NCBI GenBank assembly: GCA_027295435.1 | Contig: JAPUKX010000145.1 | Coordinates: 1 to 11,096 of the forward strand | DNA from: Planctomycetota bacterium | Lineage (GTDB): Bacteria; Planctomycetota; Phycisphaerae; Phycisphaerales; SM1A02 | DNA: 11,096 nucleotides | Direction: 5' to 3' | In this document: positions 1 to 6,899 of the stretch, piece by piece | Numbering within the stretch: position 1 is the first letter of the stretch | Layout of the letters: every line of letters begins with the position of its first letter | The notes under the pieces: generated by a model | What the model was told of the DNA's origin: nothing | Databases searched by the model: none | The model's input: the letters and a program-made list of their open reading frames with translations, nothing else | Position numbers and translations under genes: made by a program

Positions 1-2102
1 GCATCGCCCTGGACCACGCCCGATACCAAGACAGAGCGCTCCGTTAGTTCGTCGAGCAGAAACGCAACCGGGCCGAACCGATCCGCCCCGGCGGCTTCGA
101 GGAACTGCGGGGTCACCAGGACCTCGCCGACGTTGAAGTCATCAACGATCTCCAGCACGGCTGAATAGTGATCGAAGTTCGGATGACTGATGACGACGGC
201 CTCTACCGACCGCACGCCGAGGCGGCGCATGGCAGGGACGATGGATCGCCGGCCGGCATTCAGGTCGGTGCTCGAACCTGCGTCAAACAGGATCGTACTG
301 CCGCCGCTGCGCAGGATGTAACACGATCCATCGCCCACCGCGAGCATGTCAATCCGAAGCGCCGGTGACCGCCCTAAAGGCAGCATCGGCCAGCAGAGCC
401 AGAGCACCATCGCCAGGGCGGCCAGCCCAAGCAGCCGCCGCTGCCACCGTAAGCGGTGCATGATCAGCCCGCACACCCAAGCCAGTGCGAGCAGCGACCA
501 GATCGCCGACGGGTATGGGACATGAACAAACGATCCCGGTACCGCGTCAATGCCGTCAACAATCGCGATCAAGACATCGGCACAGATCATCAGTGGCAGA
601 CCCAAAAGCAAGGCGGCGCTTGGCAAGACCACTGCCAGCACCATCTTCACGTATCCCACCACCAGCAAGACCGCGACAATCGGGACCGCAATCACCGTGA
701 GTGGAACAGCGAGGGGAGAGATCGTGCCGAAGTAATACATCTGCATCGGAGTCGCGATGAGCCAGGCGGTCACGGCCACAGCCACCGCGGCACGCAGCCA
801 TTGGCCGACCATCTTTCGGGATGACGGCGCGAGCCGGTCAGGCGCGCCAAACAACCGCTGTCTCACCACGGGCTGCAGGTGAACCAAACCCAGCACCACC
901 CCGTAGCTGAGTTGAAACCCAGCGGTAAACAGTTGATCCGGGCGCCACAACAACAGGACGATCGCGCTGAGCGCAACCAGCCCGCTGACGCGAATCCGCC
1001 GGCCGAAGGCAAGCCCGAGGCTGGCGACGATGGTCATCACCCCCGCCCGCAGGAGGGGCATCCTGACTTCCACCAAGACGAGGTACGCCAGCACCACCGC
1101 AATCAGCAGCCATCCGTGCCAGCGTTGGTAATGCCCGCCCAGTCGAGCCAGCAACAGCACAAAGCCGGCTAGCACACCCAGATGTAAACCCGAAATGGCC
1201 AGCAGGTGCGCGAGCCCCACCCGCCGAAATGATTCGCCCACACCGTCGAGCTCGGGCCCCCGCCGGCCCAAGAGGAGCGCTGACAGTAACCCGTCTCGCT
1301 TGGTCCGATCGGTTTCCGGGAGGTCCGACAGCAGCCACCCGCCGGCCCGTCGCCGAAACGCATCGCGCCACTTGAGCAGATCACCATATACGCTGCTTCG
1401 ATCGCCAGGCATCACCGTGAGCAGATCGCGCTGCTCGACGCTGAGCACACCGGCTTGGCCGAGCGATCTGGCGTACCGTTGGTAGTCAAACTCGCCCGGG
1501 TTCATTGGAGCAGCCAAACGATGCAGCCATCCGGTGGCCTCGACCCGATCACCGGCGTGGAAGGGAGCGACTACCTGTTCCACTCGCACGAGCACCTTGC
1601 CCCGAACCGGCGCCCCCCGGCCGTCGCGCGATACCGTCGCATCGACTCGCAGCGGGAAGTACGTCGCCGGTGGACGATAATCGAATTGGGCCATCGAACC
1701 GGCTGAGCGATCGCGTATCACAGGCGGTCCCAGCGCTTCCCCGCGGACCCGCACGAGCACCGCTTGGTCGCCCAGCCATGCGGCGAGATCGTCCTGGGGC
1801 ACGTAGTGGTGGCGAAGAGTCAGCCACGCTGCCCCGAAACTGACCGTCGCGATGGCGATCAAGCCAAGGGCCGCTCTTTGGGATGGGGGCCGGCTTCGAT
1901 CATGCACCAGTCCAGCACCGAGCAATGCAAGCACTGCGATCATCAGCCACGGCCAAACCATCGGCTGCGGCTGGAACCATCCGATGGTGATGCCCCCAGC
2001 CAAACACAGGGCCAGCAGTGTTATTCTTTCGCGACGCGGCGCCGCCCCATGCCCAGCAATAGATGGAACCCCCGGCACGGGCGAGGCGGCGTCCGGTGCC
2101 AT
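1..2102 (-). CDS. comEC: ComEC/Rec2 family DNA internalization channel protein, partial (C-terminus beyond left edge)
   Basis: Inner-membrane channel thought to carry single-stranded DNA into the cytoplasm during natural transformation. The minus-strand frame is open from an ATG at 2102-2100 to the window edge, giving 700 codons; an in-frame stop lies upstream at 2153-2151. Domains in order: an N-terminal membrane segment pair (about residues 27-65); a DUF4131-type soluble domain ending in NPGEFDYQRY (201-210); the competence domain with LLSALLLGRR and LAISGLHLG (301-309), a hallmark motif; GFQLSY (395-400); further membrane segments to about 575; then a metallo-beta-lactamase-like domain with DMLAVGDG (about 585) and SHPNFDHYSA (639-648). 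The last motif differs from the usual SHxDxDHxGG of this family. The start has no strong ribosome site. The C-terminal part of the beta-lactamase domain is missing because of the edge. The three family motifs in order make the identification firm; the gene's activity in transformation is not shown. Confidence 0.93.
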   Translation of the reverse strand, partial: MAPDAASPVPGVPSIAGHGAAPRRERITLLALCLAGGITIGWFQPQPMVWPWLMIAVLALLGAGLVHDRSRPPSQRAALGLIAIATVSFGAAWLTLRHHYVPQDDLAAWLGDQAVLVRVRGEALGPPVIRDRSAGSMAQFDYRPPATYFPLRVDATVSRDGRGAPVRGKVLVRVEQVVAPFHAGDRVEATGWLHRLAAPMNPGEFDYQRYARSLGQAGVLSVEQRDLLTVMPGDRSSVYGDLLKWRDAFRRRAGGWLLSDLPETDRTKRDGLLSALLLGRRGPELDGVGESFRRVGLAHLLAISGLHLGVLAGFVLLLARLGGHYQRWHGWLLIAVVLAYLVLVEVRMPLLRAGVMTIVASLGLAFGRRIRVSGLVALSAIVLLLWRPDQLFTAGFQLSYGVVLGLVHLQPVVRQRLFGAPDRLAPSSRKMVGQWLRAAVAVAVTAWLIATPMQMYYFGTISPLAVPLTVIAVPIVAVLLVVGYVKMVLAVVLPSAALLLGLPLMICADVLIAIVDGIDAVPGSFVHVPYPSAIWSLLALAWVCGLIMHRLRWQRRLLGLAALAMVLWLCWPMLPLGRSPALRIDMLAVGDGSCYILRSGGSTILFDAGSSTDLNAGRRSIVPAMRRLGVRSVEAVVISHPNFDHYSAVLEIVDDFNVGEVLVTPQFLEAAGADRFGPVAFLLDELTERSVLVSGVVQGD

Positions 2103-2239
2103 GCTGTGCCATCGTCGCCCGAGATGCCCTGTAGTGCAAGCGCTGCTCGATCAAACCTGCCCGCCGGGGCCCGGGGCCGCTATCCTTGCCGTGCGGACCC
2201 GATTCAGATTTCTTCCCAGCGAGCGACGGGCAGCAACCC
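2103..2239. promoter_or_regulatory. Divergent intergenic region between comEC and holB
   Basis: This 137-base gap separates two genes transcribed away from each other, so it should hold both promoters. It contains a GC-rich block around 2160-2180. On the plus strand TATCCT (2181-2186) could serve as a -10 element, but there is no convincing -35 at normal spacing, so no promoter is called. No hairpin or RNA gene is evident. Confidence 0.35.
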
Positions 2240-3340
2240 ATGCAGCATATCCTCGGCCAGACACGAGCGATCGAGACGCTCGCTGCAGCACTGCGCTGCG
2301 GGCGGCTGCAGCACGCGTGGATCTTCGCCGGCCCGCGAGGGGTTGGGAAATTCACCACCGCGATCGAGTTCGCAAAGATACTCCTCGACCCAAACGCGGC
2401 GGTGGGTCCTTCCGGGGCTCTCACAGCCGATCCGCAGAGTGAGACCACGCGCCTGATCAAGGCTCGGGCACACCCCGACCTTCACGTGATCTACAAGGAG
2501 CTGGCGCTCTATTCCGAGAACCCGGAAATTCGTGAGCGCAAGTTACAGAACATCCCGCTGGACGTGCTCCGCGAGCACATGATCGGCGGGCGCACAGGCG
2601 ACAACAGATTCCATGAGCCGGCCGTATACAAAACGGCGGTGCTGGGCCACGGCAAGGTGTTCATCATCGACGAAGCGGAGTTGCTGGCATACGGGAAGAA
2701 CGAGACCCAGAACGCCCTACTCAAGGCGCTCGAAGAACCTCCTCATCGGACCTATATCTTTCTGATCACCAACCGGCCGCAGCGCCTGCTTCTGACGATC
2801 CGCAGCCGCTGCCAGCATGTGCAGTTCACGCCGCTGGATGCAGAGGCGATGGCAGCTTGGTTTCAACGGGCGGCGCTCGGCGTCGACGAAGACGAACGAG
2901 CCTGGATTGAGCGGTTCTGCGAGGGATCGCCGGGAATGGCCCAACTCGCCGCCGACTACGGCTTCTGCCGCTGGCAGATGGCATTGGAACCGATGCTCGA
3001 CGAACTCCAGCAAAGTTCCTTTCCGACCGAGATGGGGCAGATCCTGGCCGAGCTCATCGAGACGTTCGCAACCTCATGGGTCAAGCAACACGAAAACGCC
3101 AGCAAGGACGCTGCGAAAAAGGATGGGGCCAGGCATCTCCTGGCAATCCTGGCCGCCCATGCTCGCCGGAAACTTGCCAGCCGCATCGACGAGGATGAGG
3201 ACCCGACAATCTGGTTGGAAGTGATCGACCTTCTGCGCGAAGCCGAGCGGCAGCTTGACGCCAACGTGAACCTCAAGTTGCTGCTGGAGAACCTCGTCGT
3301 CCAATGGGCTGCGCTGGCGGCCGAACCGGTTCGCTCATGA
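2240..3340 (+). CDS. holB: DNA polymerase III, delta-prime subunit (clamp-loader AAA+ protein)
   Basis: Subunit of the clamp loader that places the sliding clamp on primed DNA. The 366-aa protein starts ILGQTRAIETL, the usual N-terminus of clamp-loader AAA+ domains. It has a P-loop-like GPRGVGKF (31-38), a Walker B/DExx segment KVFIIDEAELL (139-149), LKALEEPP (161-168), a sensor-1-like ITNRP (176-180) and the SRC motif (189-191) that supplies the clamp-loader arginine finger. A C-terminal helical domain follows. Two oddities: the Ser/Thr after the P-loop Lys is Phe, and the stretch between P-loop and Walker B (about 50-80) lacks the four zinc-binding cysteines common in delta-prime and DnaX. 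This fits a non-hydrolysing delta-prime rather than the DnaX motor. ATG 2240 is chosen because homology begins there; an in-frame TTG at 2186 would add 18 unlikely residues. The stop overlaps that of convergent lgt. Confidence 0.88.
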   Translation: MQHILGQTRAIETLAAALRCGRLQHAWIFAGPRGVGKFTTAIEFAKILLDPNAAVGPSGALTADPQSETTRLIKARAHPDLHVIYKELALYSENPEIRERKLQNIPLDVLREHMIGGRTGDNRFHEPAVYKTAVLGHGKVFIIDEAELLAYGKNETQNALLKALEEPPHRTYIFLITNRPQRLLLTIRSRCQHVQFTPLDAEAMAAWFQRAALGVDEDERAWIERFCEGSPGMAQLAADYGFCRWQMALEPMLDELQQSSFPTEMGQILAELIETFATSWVKQHENASKDAAKKDGARHLLAILAAHARRKLASRIDEDEDPTIWLEVIDLLREAERQLDANVNLKLLLENLVVQWAALAAEPVRS

Positions 3341-4396
3341 CCGGCCATCGTTCGCGGTGCGCAACTTCATCAGGCCGCCGATCGGGTCAACCTGACGGCG
3401 AGCACAGACAATCAGCCCCACGATCCCGGCGGCGACCATCAGAAGACTCAACATCTGCCCCCGCGATACATCCCCTAAGGCCGTGGCCAGTACCGGCACG
3501 CCCTCATCCGGCTGGCGGACCAACTCGGTCACGATCCGCATCACGCCATAGCCAATCAGGAACCACGAACCGATGACGCCCGGCTTGCGCGGGCGCCACC
3601 ACAGCAGCGCAAGAAATCCCATCAGAACCGGCCCGTCGGTGATGGCCTGAAGAATCTGCGACGGGTAGTACGCGGTGAGCAGGGGCGTGAGCGTCTCGGT
3701 CACCTGCGCGTTGCCGGCCCGTGCAGCCTCGATGATATTGCCGTAGAACGTCTCGTCACCGGGCACGACCTGGCGCAGGCCGTCAAGCTTCTCGTGGAGG
3801 CGCGGAAGGTCGGAGGTAAGGATTTCCTGCGGATACTTCACACTCCACCACGGCGGCTGGGCTTGCATCTTTTCGGGCAGCGCGCGGCCCCATAGCTCGG
3901 CGTTGACGAAATTCGCCAGCCGTCCAAGAAACAAGCCTGGCAAGGCAGCGAACGCGCCCACATCGACGAGATGCAAGGGCGAGATGCGGTGGCGCCGGCC
4001 GAACAGCCAGCACGCGATGATGACGCCAAGAATCCCGCCATGGCTCGCCATGCCGCCGCGATTGATCGCCACAAGGCCCCAAAATGGGAACTGTGTGCTG
4101 AAGTCCCACAGCAGTGGTTGATCGTAGAACAAGACATACCCGAGGCGGCCGCCGACCAACACTCCCAAGATGACGTAGATCATCAAGTCGCCCACCGCAT
4201 TGGCGGGAATGTTGCTGCGCCCCGAGCCCCCAAGCCATCGAATCAGCAGCCAGGCGATCCCAAAGCCGGCCAGGTACGCCAGCCCGTACCACCGGATCCC
4301 GTCGGGAATGAACGGAAGGGCCTGCCACGACGCCGGGAACTCGATGGCAAACGCATCGAGCCGGTGCAGATACGCTTCAGCGAGGAAGATCGTCAT
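3335..4396 (-). CDS. lgt: Prolipoprotein diacylglyceryl transferase
   Basis: Membrane enzyme that transfers a diacylglyceryl group from phosphatidylglycerol to the lipobox cysteine of prolipoproteins, the first step of lipoprotein maturation. The 353-aa protein has several membrane segments and the family motifs: RWYGLAYLAGF (35-45), ASHGGILG (117-124), the signature GRLANFVNAELWGR (158-171), YPSQ (244-247, where many homologues have HPSQLYE) and GYGVMRIVTELVRQPDEG (282-299) with the conserved Arg and Glu. The stretch of about 70 residues between the signature and YPSQ (172-243) is hydrophilic and longer than in E. coli Lgt, probably a periplasmic insertion. ATG 4396 gives the normal N-terminus; the frame stays open further upstream to about 4684, but that extension is hydrophilic, unlike Lgt, and lies antisense to trpD. 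No clear ribosome site precedes the start. The gene is convergent with holB and divergent from trpD. Confidence 0.95.
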   Translation of the reverse strand: MTIFLAEAYLHRLDAFAIEFPASWQALPFIPDGIRWYGLAYLAGFGIAWLLIRWLGGSGRSNIPANAVGDLMIYVILGVLVGGRLGYVLFYDQPLLWDFSTQFPFWGLVAINRGGMASHGGILGVIIACWLFGRRHRISPLHLVDVGAFAALPGLFLGRLANFVNAELWGRALPEKMQAQPPWWSVKYPQEILTSDLPRLHEKLDGLRQVVPGDETFYGNIIEAARAGNAQVTETLTPLLTAYYPSQILQAITDGPVLMGFLALLWWRPRKPGVIGSWFLIGYGVMRIVTELVRQPDEGVPVLATALGDVSRGQMLSLLMVAAGIVGLIVCARRQVDPIGGLMKLRTANDGRS

Positions 4397-4514
4397 GACG
4401 ATAGCGCTCGATGGAGGGAACGCCCCTTGTGATAGCGTATCAAGATCAGGCGCGCTCGTTTCGCCGCCAGCCGCAGGCGAGCGCGGCGGCCGGACGCAGG
4501 AGACCGTTGAGAAA
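4397..4514. promoter_or_regulatory. Divergent lgt/trpD intergenic region with inverted repeats
   Basis: This gap of 118 bases must hold the control region of both flanking genes unless trpD is read from farther upstream. It contains a small inverted repeat TGATA-GCG-TATCA (4430-4442). It also contains a perfect 8-bp inverted repeat, CGCGCTCG (4451-4458) with CGAGCGCG (4478-4485). An alternative stem, GCCGCC (4463-4468) with GGCGGC (4485-4490), would compete with the second one. No good -35/-10 pair is visible on either strand. The function of the repeats is not known; in GC-rich DNA short stems also arise by chance. Confidence 0.3.
4498..4503 (+). promoter_or_regulatory. Ribosome binding site of trpD
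   Basis: AGGAGA lies 11 bases before the ATG at 4515. It supports that start over any codon in the long open frame that runs upstream across the lgt 5' end. Confidence 0.55.
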
Positions 4515-5639
4515 ATGACCGCCAAACGAACGAAATCGCCGCCCAACCTACACGGGGCACGCTCCGCGCCATCGGAATTCCAGGGCCAGACCAAGCCAGG
4601 CAATTTGACGCCTGCATTGAATGTGCTGCTGGGGGGGGCGACACTTTCGGCCGACGAAGCCGCCGCCGCGTTCGAGGCGATCATGTCGGGTCAGGCGCAC
4701 GACGGCGAGATCGGCGCACTGCTGGCCCTGCTGGCCACTCATGTTCCGACCGCCGATGAAATCCTCGGCGCCGCCGGTGTCATGCGCAGCCATGTTGATG
4801 CGGTGCGATCGTCTTGTGATCCGTCTCAGATTGTGGACACCGCGGGTACCGGCGGGGCCCCCAAGACGTTCAACGTTTCGACCGCCGCAGCCATCATCGC
4901 CGCCGCCGCTGGGGCCACCGTGGCCAAGCACGGCAACCGATCACGGACGGGCCGAGGCTCGGCGGAGGTGCTCGCGCAGCTCGGCGTCAACGTTGACGCC
5001 GATCGGGACACGCAGGCGCGATGCCTCGAACAGGCCGGCATCTGCTTTTGCTTCGCCATTCATCATCATCCCGCGGCGAAGTACGCCATGCCCGTGCGTC
5101 TGGCCCTGGGATTCCCCACGATCTTCAATCTGCTGGGGCCCCTGACCAACCCCGCCGGCGCCCGTCGGCAGCTCATGGGCGTCTACGACCGCCGGTTCCT
5201 GAAACCGATCGCCCAGGCCCTGGTCGCCCTCGGCGCCGTCCGCGCGATCGTCGTCCACAGCGACGACGGCCTGGATGAGCTATCGATCTCAGCCCCGACC
5301 CGGCTCGTGCATGTGTCCGATGGTCAGCTCGCTGAGCAAACCGTCGATCCCCGATCGCTGGGGCTATCACCTGCTAACCGCGAAACTGTCCTGGCCGTCG
5401 ACCTGGAACATGCGACGGCGATGATGCGCAGCGTCATCGAAGGCACGGAAACCGGCCCGCCGCGCGACATGGCGCTGCTCAATACCGCCGCGACGTTGCT
5501 TGTCGCCGACAAGGTCGCGTCGCTTGACCAAGGCTTGCAACTGGCCGCCCGGGCGATCGACTCCGGCGCGGCGGCAGGCACGCTTGGGCGCTTGGTGGAA
5601 TTGTCGAATGAAGAACCCCCCGGCGGAGCCGGGGGCTAA
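4515..5639 (+). CDS. trpD: Anthranilate phosphoribosyltransferase
   Basis: Second step of tryptophan synthesis: joins anthranilate to phosphoribosyl pyrophosphate (PRPP). The 374-aa protein has an extra N-terminal tail of about 30 residues, then the helical domain (LTPALNVLL onward). Family motifs follow: DTAGTGGAPKTFNVST (108-123, PRPP loop), VAKHGNRS (136-143), GRGSAEVLAQLGV (146-158), FPTIFNLLGPLTNP (200-213) and HSDDGLDELS (248-257), whose Asp-Glu pair binds magnesium. The usual Asp of GTGGD is Ala and the usual Ser-Ser of the KHGNRSxSS loop reads RTGR; I recall both from planctomycete homologues. The final residues EEPPGGAGG are encoded by a GC hairpin that overlaps the gene end. ATG 4515 has an AGGAGA site upstream. 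No other trp gene is in the window, so the tryptophan genes seem dispersed, at least on this side. Confidence 0.95.
   Translation: MTAKRTKSPPNLHGARSAPSEFQGQTKPGNLTPALNVLLGGATLSADEAAAAFEAIMSGQAHDGEIGALLALLATHVPTADEILGAAGVMRSHVDAVRSSCDPSQIVDTAGTGGAPKTFNVSTAAAIIAAAAGATVAKHGNRSRTGRGSAEVLAQLGVNVDADRDTQARCLEQAGICFCFAIHHHPAAKYAMPVRLALGFPTIFNLLGPLTNPAGARRQLMGVYDRRFLKPIAQALVALGAVRAIVVHSDDGLDELSISAPTRLVHVSDGQLAEQTVDPRSLGLSPANRETVLAVDLEHATAMMRSVIEGTETGPPRDMALLNTAATLLVADKVASLDQGLQLAARAIDSGAAAGTLGRLVELSNEEPPGGAGG
5617..5635. terminator. GC hairpin at the 3' end of trpD, possible bidirectional terminator
   Basis: CCCCCGGC (5617-5624) pairs perfectly with GCCGGGGG (5628-5635) around a GGA loop. It sits just before the trpD stop and between two convergent genes, a normal place for a terminator on both strands. 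There is no T-tract after it on the plus strand, so classic intrinsic termination is doubtful. From memory, near-identical hairpins occur many times in planctomycete genomes, so it may be a dispersed palindromic repeat. Confidence 0.4.
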
Positions 5640-5667
5640 GGAGGACCCGTTGCGGCGATCGGCGTCT

Positions 5668-5719
5668 CGCTCATCGCTGATCTCATCACTCATCGCACAT
5701 CACGCATCACACATCGCTC
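5668..5719. repeat. Degenerate short tandem repeat, CATCGC/CATCAC-type units
   Basis: About 50 bases in the trpD/downstream-gene convergent gap are built from 6-8 base units of the form (T)CATCGC, (T)CATCAC and CATCACG; on the other strand they read as GTGATG/GCGATG units. The composition differs from the flanking genes. It touches the stop codon of the minus-strand gene. The units are too short and too close for a CRISPR. The role is unknown; replication slippage is a sufficient origin. Confidence 0.6.
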
Positions 5720-6899
5720 AGGGCTGCGCCGAAAGCAGCATCGCGCGGTGTAGTACAACGTGATCCTGGATGGGGCCGTTTGATCCCTCGGTGATTTCGA
5801 TGGTCAGCTGCGAGCCGTGCAGGGCAATGCCGATCGATGCGATGGAGTGCTCGGCATTGAGCCGGGCGCGAAACACCTCTTGTTCATCATCTCGAATCAC
5901 GAGTTCGCAATCGCCCCACGACCGTGCCATGCGTGACAGGCGAGCTTCGGCCAAGAAATACATCGGACCCGATACCAAGTCATAGCGAACCGTGACGGGC
6001 CCACGGAACTCCACCCGCGACAGCCCAAGGGGGGCGAAATCGTCCAAGGCCCTCGGCGGAGGCACCACATATCGCGTCGGCGGCCCCTGCACCCGTGTCG
6101 GCGCAAGTGCCCCAAACGGGCTCAGCGCCTCGGGATCGAATAGCACCGCAGCCAACGCCGACAGCGGTACCTGCTTCGGCTGCTGCTCCGTAAGAAAGGG
6201 CAGGCCGACGAGTTGAACGAACCCATCCTCGCTGAGCACGATGCGGGCCACATCGACCACGGTGCCGCTGATCAGCCACAGCCGCCATCCTGTGGGCTTT
6301 CGCGGGGGCGTGATCATTCGAACAGCGGCGGCGCGGCTCAGCGGTATCTCGATGGTTTGCCGGTCACCGGCCGGCGCCCCATTTGACACCTCAATCGTGA
6401 TGGGATCACCCAACGCCGTCACGAACCCCTCGAGCTCGTCGCCGTTGGCCAGCAGCAGGACATCCGCAGCGCGCGCCGATTTCATGGCGGGTAAGGCAGC
6501 ACTCTCGGCAAACATCACCGACTCGATCCGGTCCAGCGGAACCTCCATCCTGCCCATCAAGGGGTGGATCCACACCAGCACGTCATCGGCGGGTCTGCCT
6601 CCGGAGAGCGCTTCACCGGGGAACCGCTGCCCGTCGGCCAACCGCAAGAGCCCCCCGCCCGGCGCCGCCGGGGCAGCGTCGGAATCCAGCAGAGCCACAC
6701 ATTGCTCGATGGCGACGGTCTTCAAGCCCCCAGCTGCATCTCCATACACGAGCGATCGATCGTTGATTCGCACCAACCGGACCGAGTGCACCTGATGGTC
6801 GCGTCCTATCAGCAAGTGGCCGTCGGAGGCGATGGCGGACGGCGCGGTCGCGGCCAGCACCGCAACGAGGCAACCCACGATGGCGGGCCAATCGCTCAT
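5718..6899 (-). CDS. Exported protein with four beta-type repeats and an NPCBM-like C-terminal domain
   Basis: A 393-aa protein of unknown function. A signal peptide (about residues 1-25, ending near AIAS) points to export. Four segments of similar build follow (about 27-71, 82-130, 146-196 and 204-254): a hydrophobic strand, a polar turn such as LADGQRFPGE or LANGDELEGF, then a strand pattern ending in PL-x-x-I/A-x-x-V (VPLDRIESVMF, IPLSRAAAVRM, VPLSALAAVLF). After a Pro-rich linker (about 265-285), residues 297-390 resemble an NPCBM domain, a putative carbohydrate-binding fold: SWGDCELVIRDDEQEVFRA, then a strand pair, and an acidic QDH near the end. It is the last visible gene of the four-gene minus-strand cassette. 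Its ATG overlaps the stop of the toroid gene by one base (TGATG), with AGAGGT directly before it. An in-frame extension farther upstream is rejected because it lacks a signal peptide. Sugar binding is inference only. Confidence 0.85.
   Translation of the reverse strand: MSDWPAIVGCLVAVLAATAPSAIASDGHLLIGRDHQVHSVRLVRINDRSLVYGDAAGGLKTVAIEQCVALLDSDAAPAAPGGGLLRLADGQRFPGEALSGGRPADDVLVWIHPLMGRMEVPLDRIESVMFAESAALPAMKSARAADVLLLANGDELEGFVTALGDPITIEVSNGAPAGDRQTIEIPLSRAAAVRMITPPRKPTGWRLWLISGTVVDVARIVLSEDGFVQLVGLPFLTEQQPKQVPLSALAAVLFDPEALSPFGALAPTRVQGPPTRYVVPPPRALDDFAPLGLSRVEFRGPVTVRYDLVSGPMYFLAEARLSRMARSWGDCELVIRDDEQEVFRARLNAEHSIASIGIALHGSQLTIEITEGSNGPIQDHVVLHRAMLLSAQP

Noticed and set aside
456..1485. 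Several open frames on the plus strand opposite comEC
   Set aside because: They are low-complexity, Arg/His/Pro-rich translations opposite a firmly identified gene and are best explained by GC-rich codon bias.
4200..4514. Upstream in-frame extension of trpD on the plus strand
   Set aside because: It would run across the lgt 5' end in antisense; the AGGAGA site and family alignment place the start at 4515.
4429..4514. Classic trp attenuator with leader peptide
   Set aside because: No Trp codons in the small frame and no T-tract after either stem.
4397..4684. Upstream in-frame extension of lgt on the minus strand, to about 4684
   Set aside because: It would overlap trpD antisense and adds a hydrophilic tail that Lgt proteins lack; family similarity begins at the ATG at 4396.
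5668..5719. CRISPR array
   Set aside because: Units are 6-8 bases, degenerate and without spacers; no cas gene is present.
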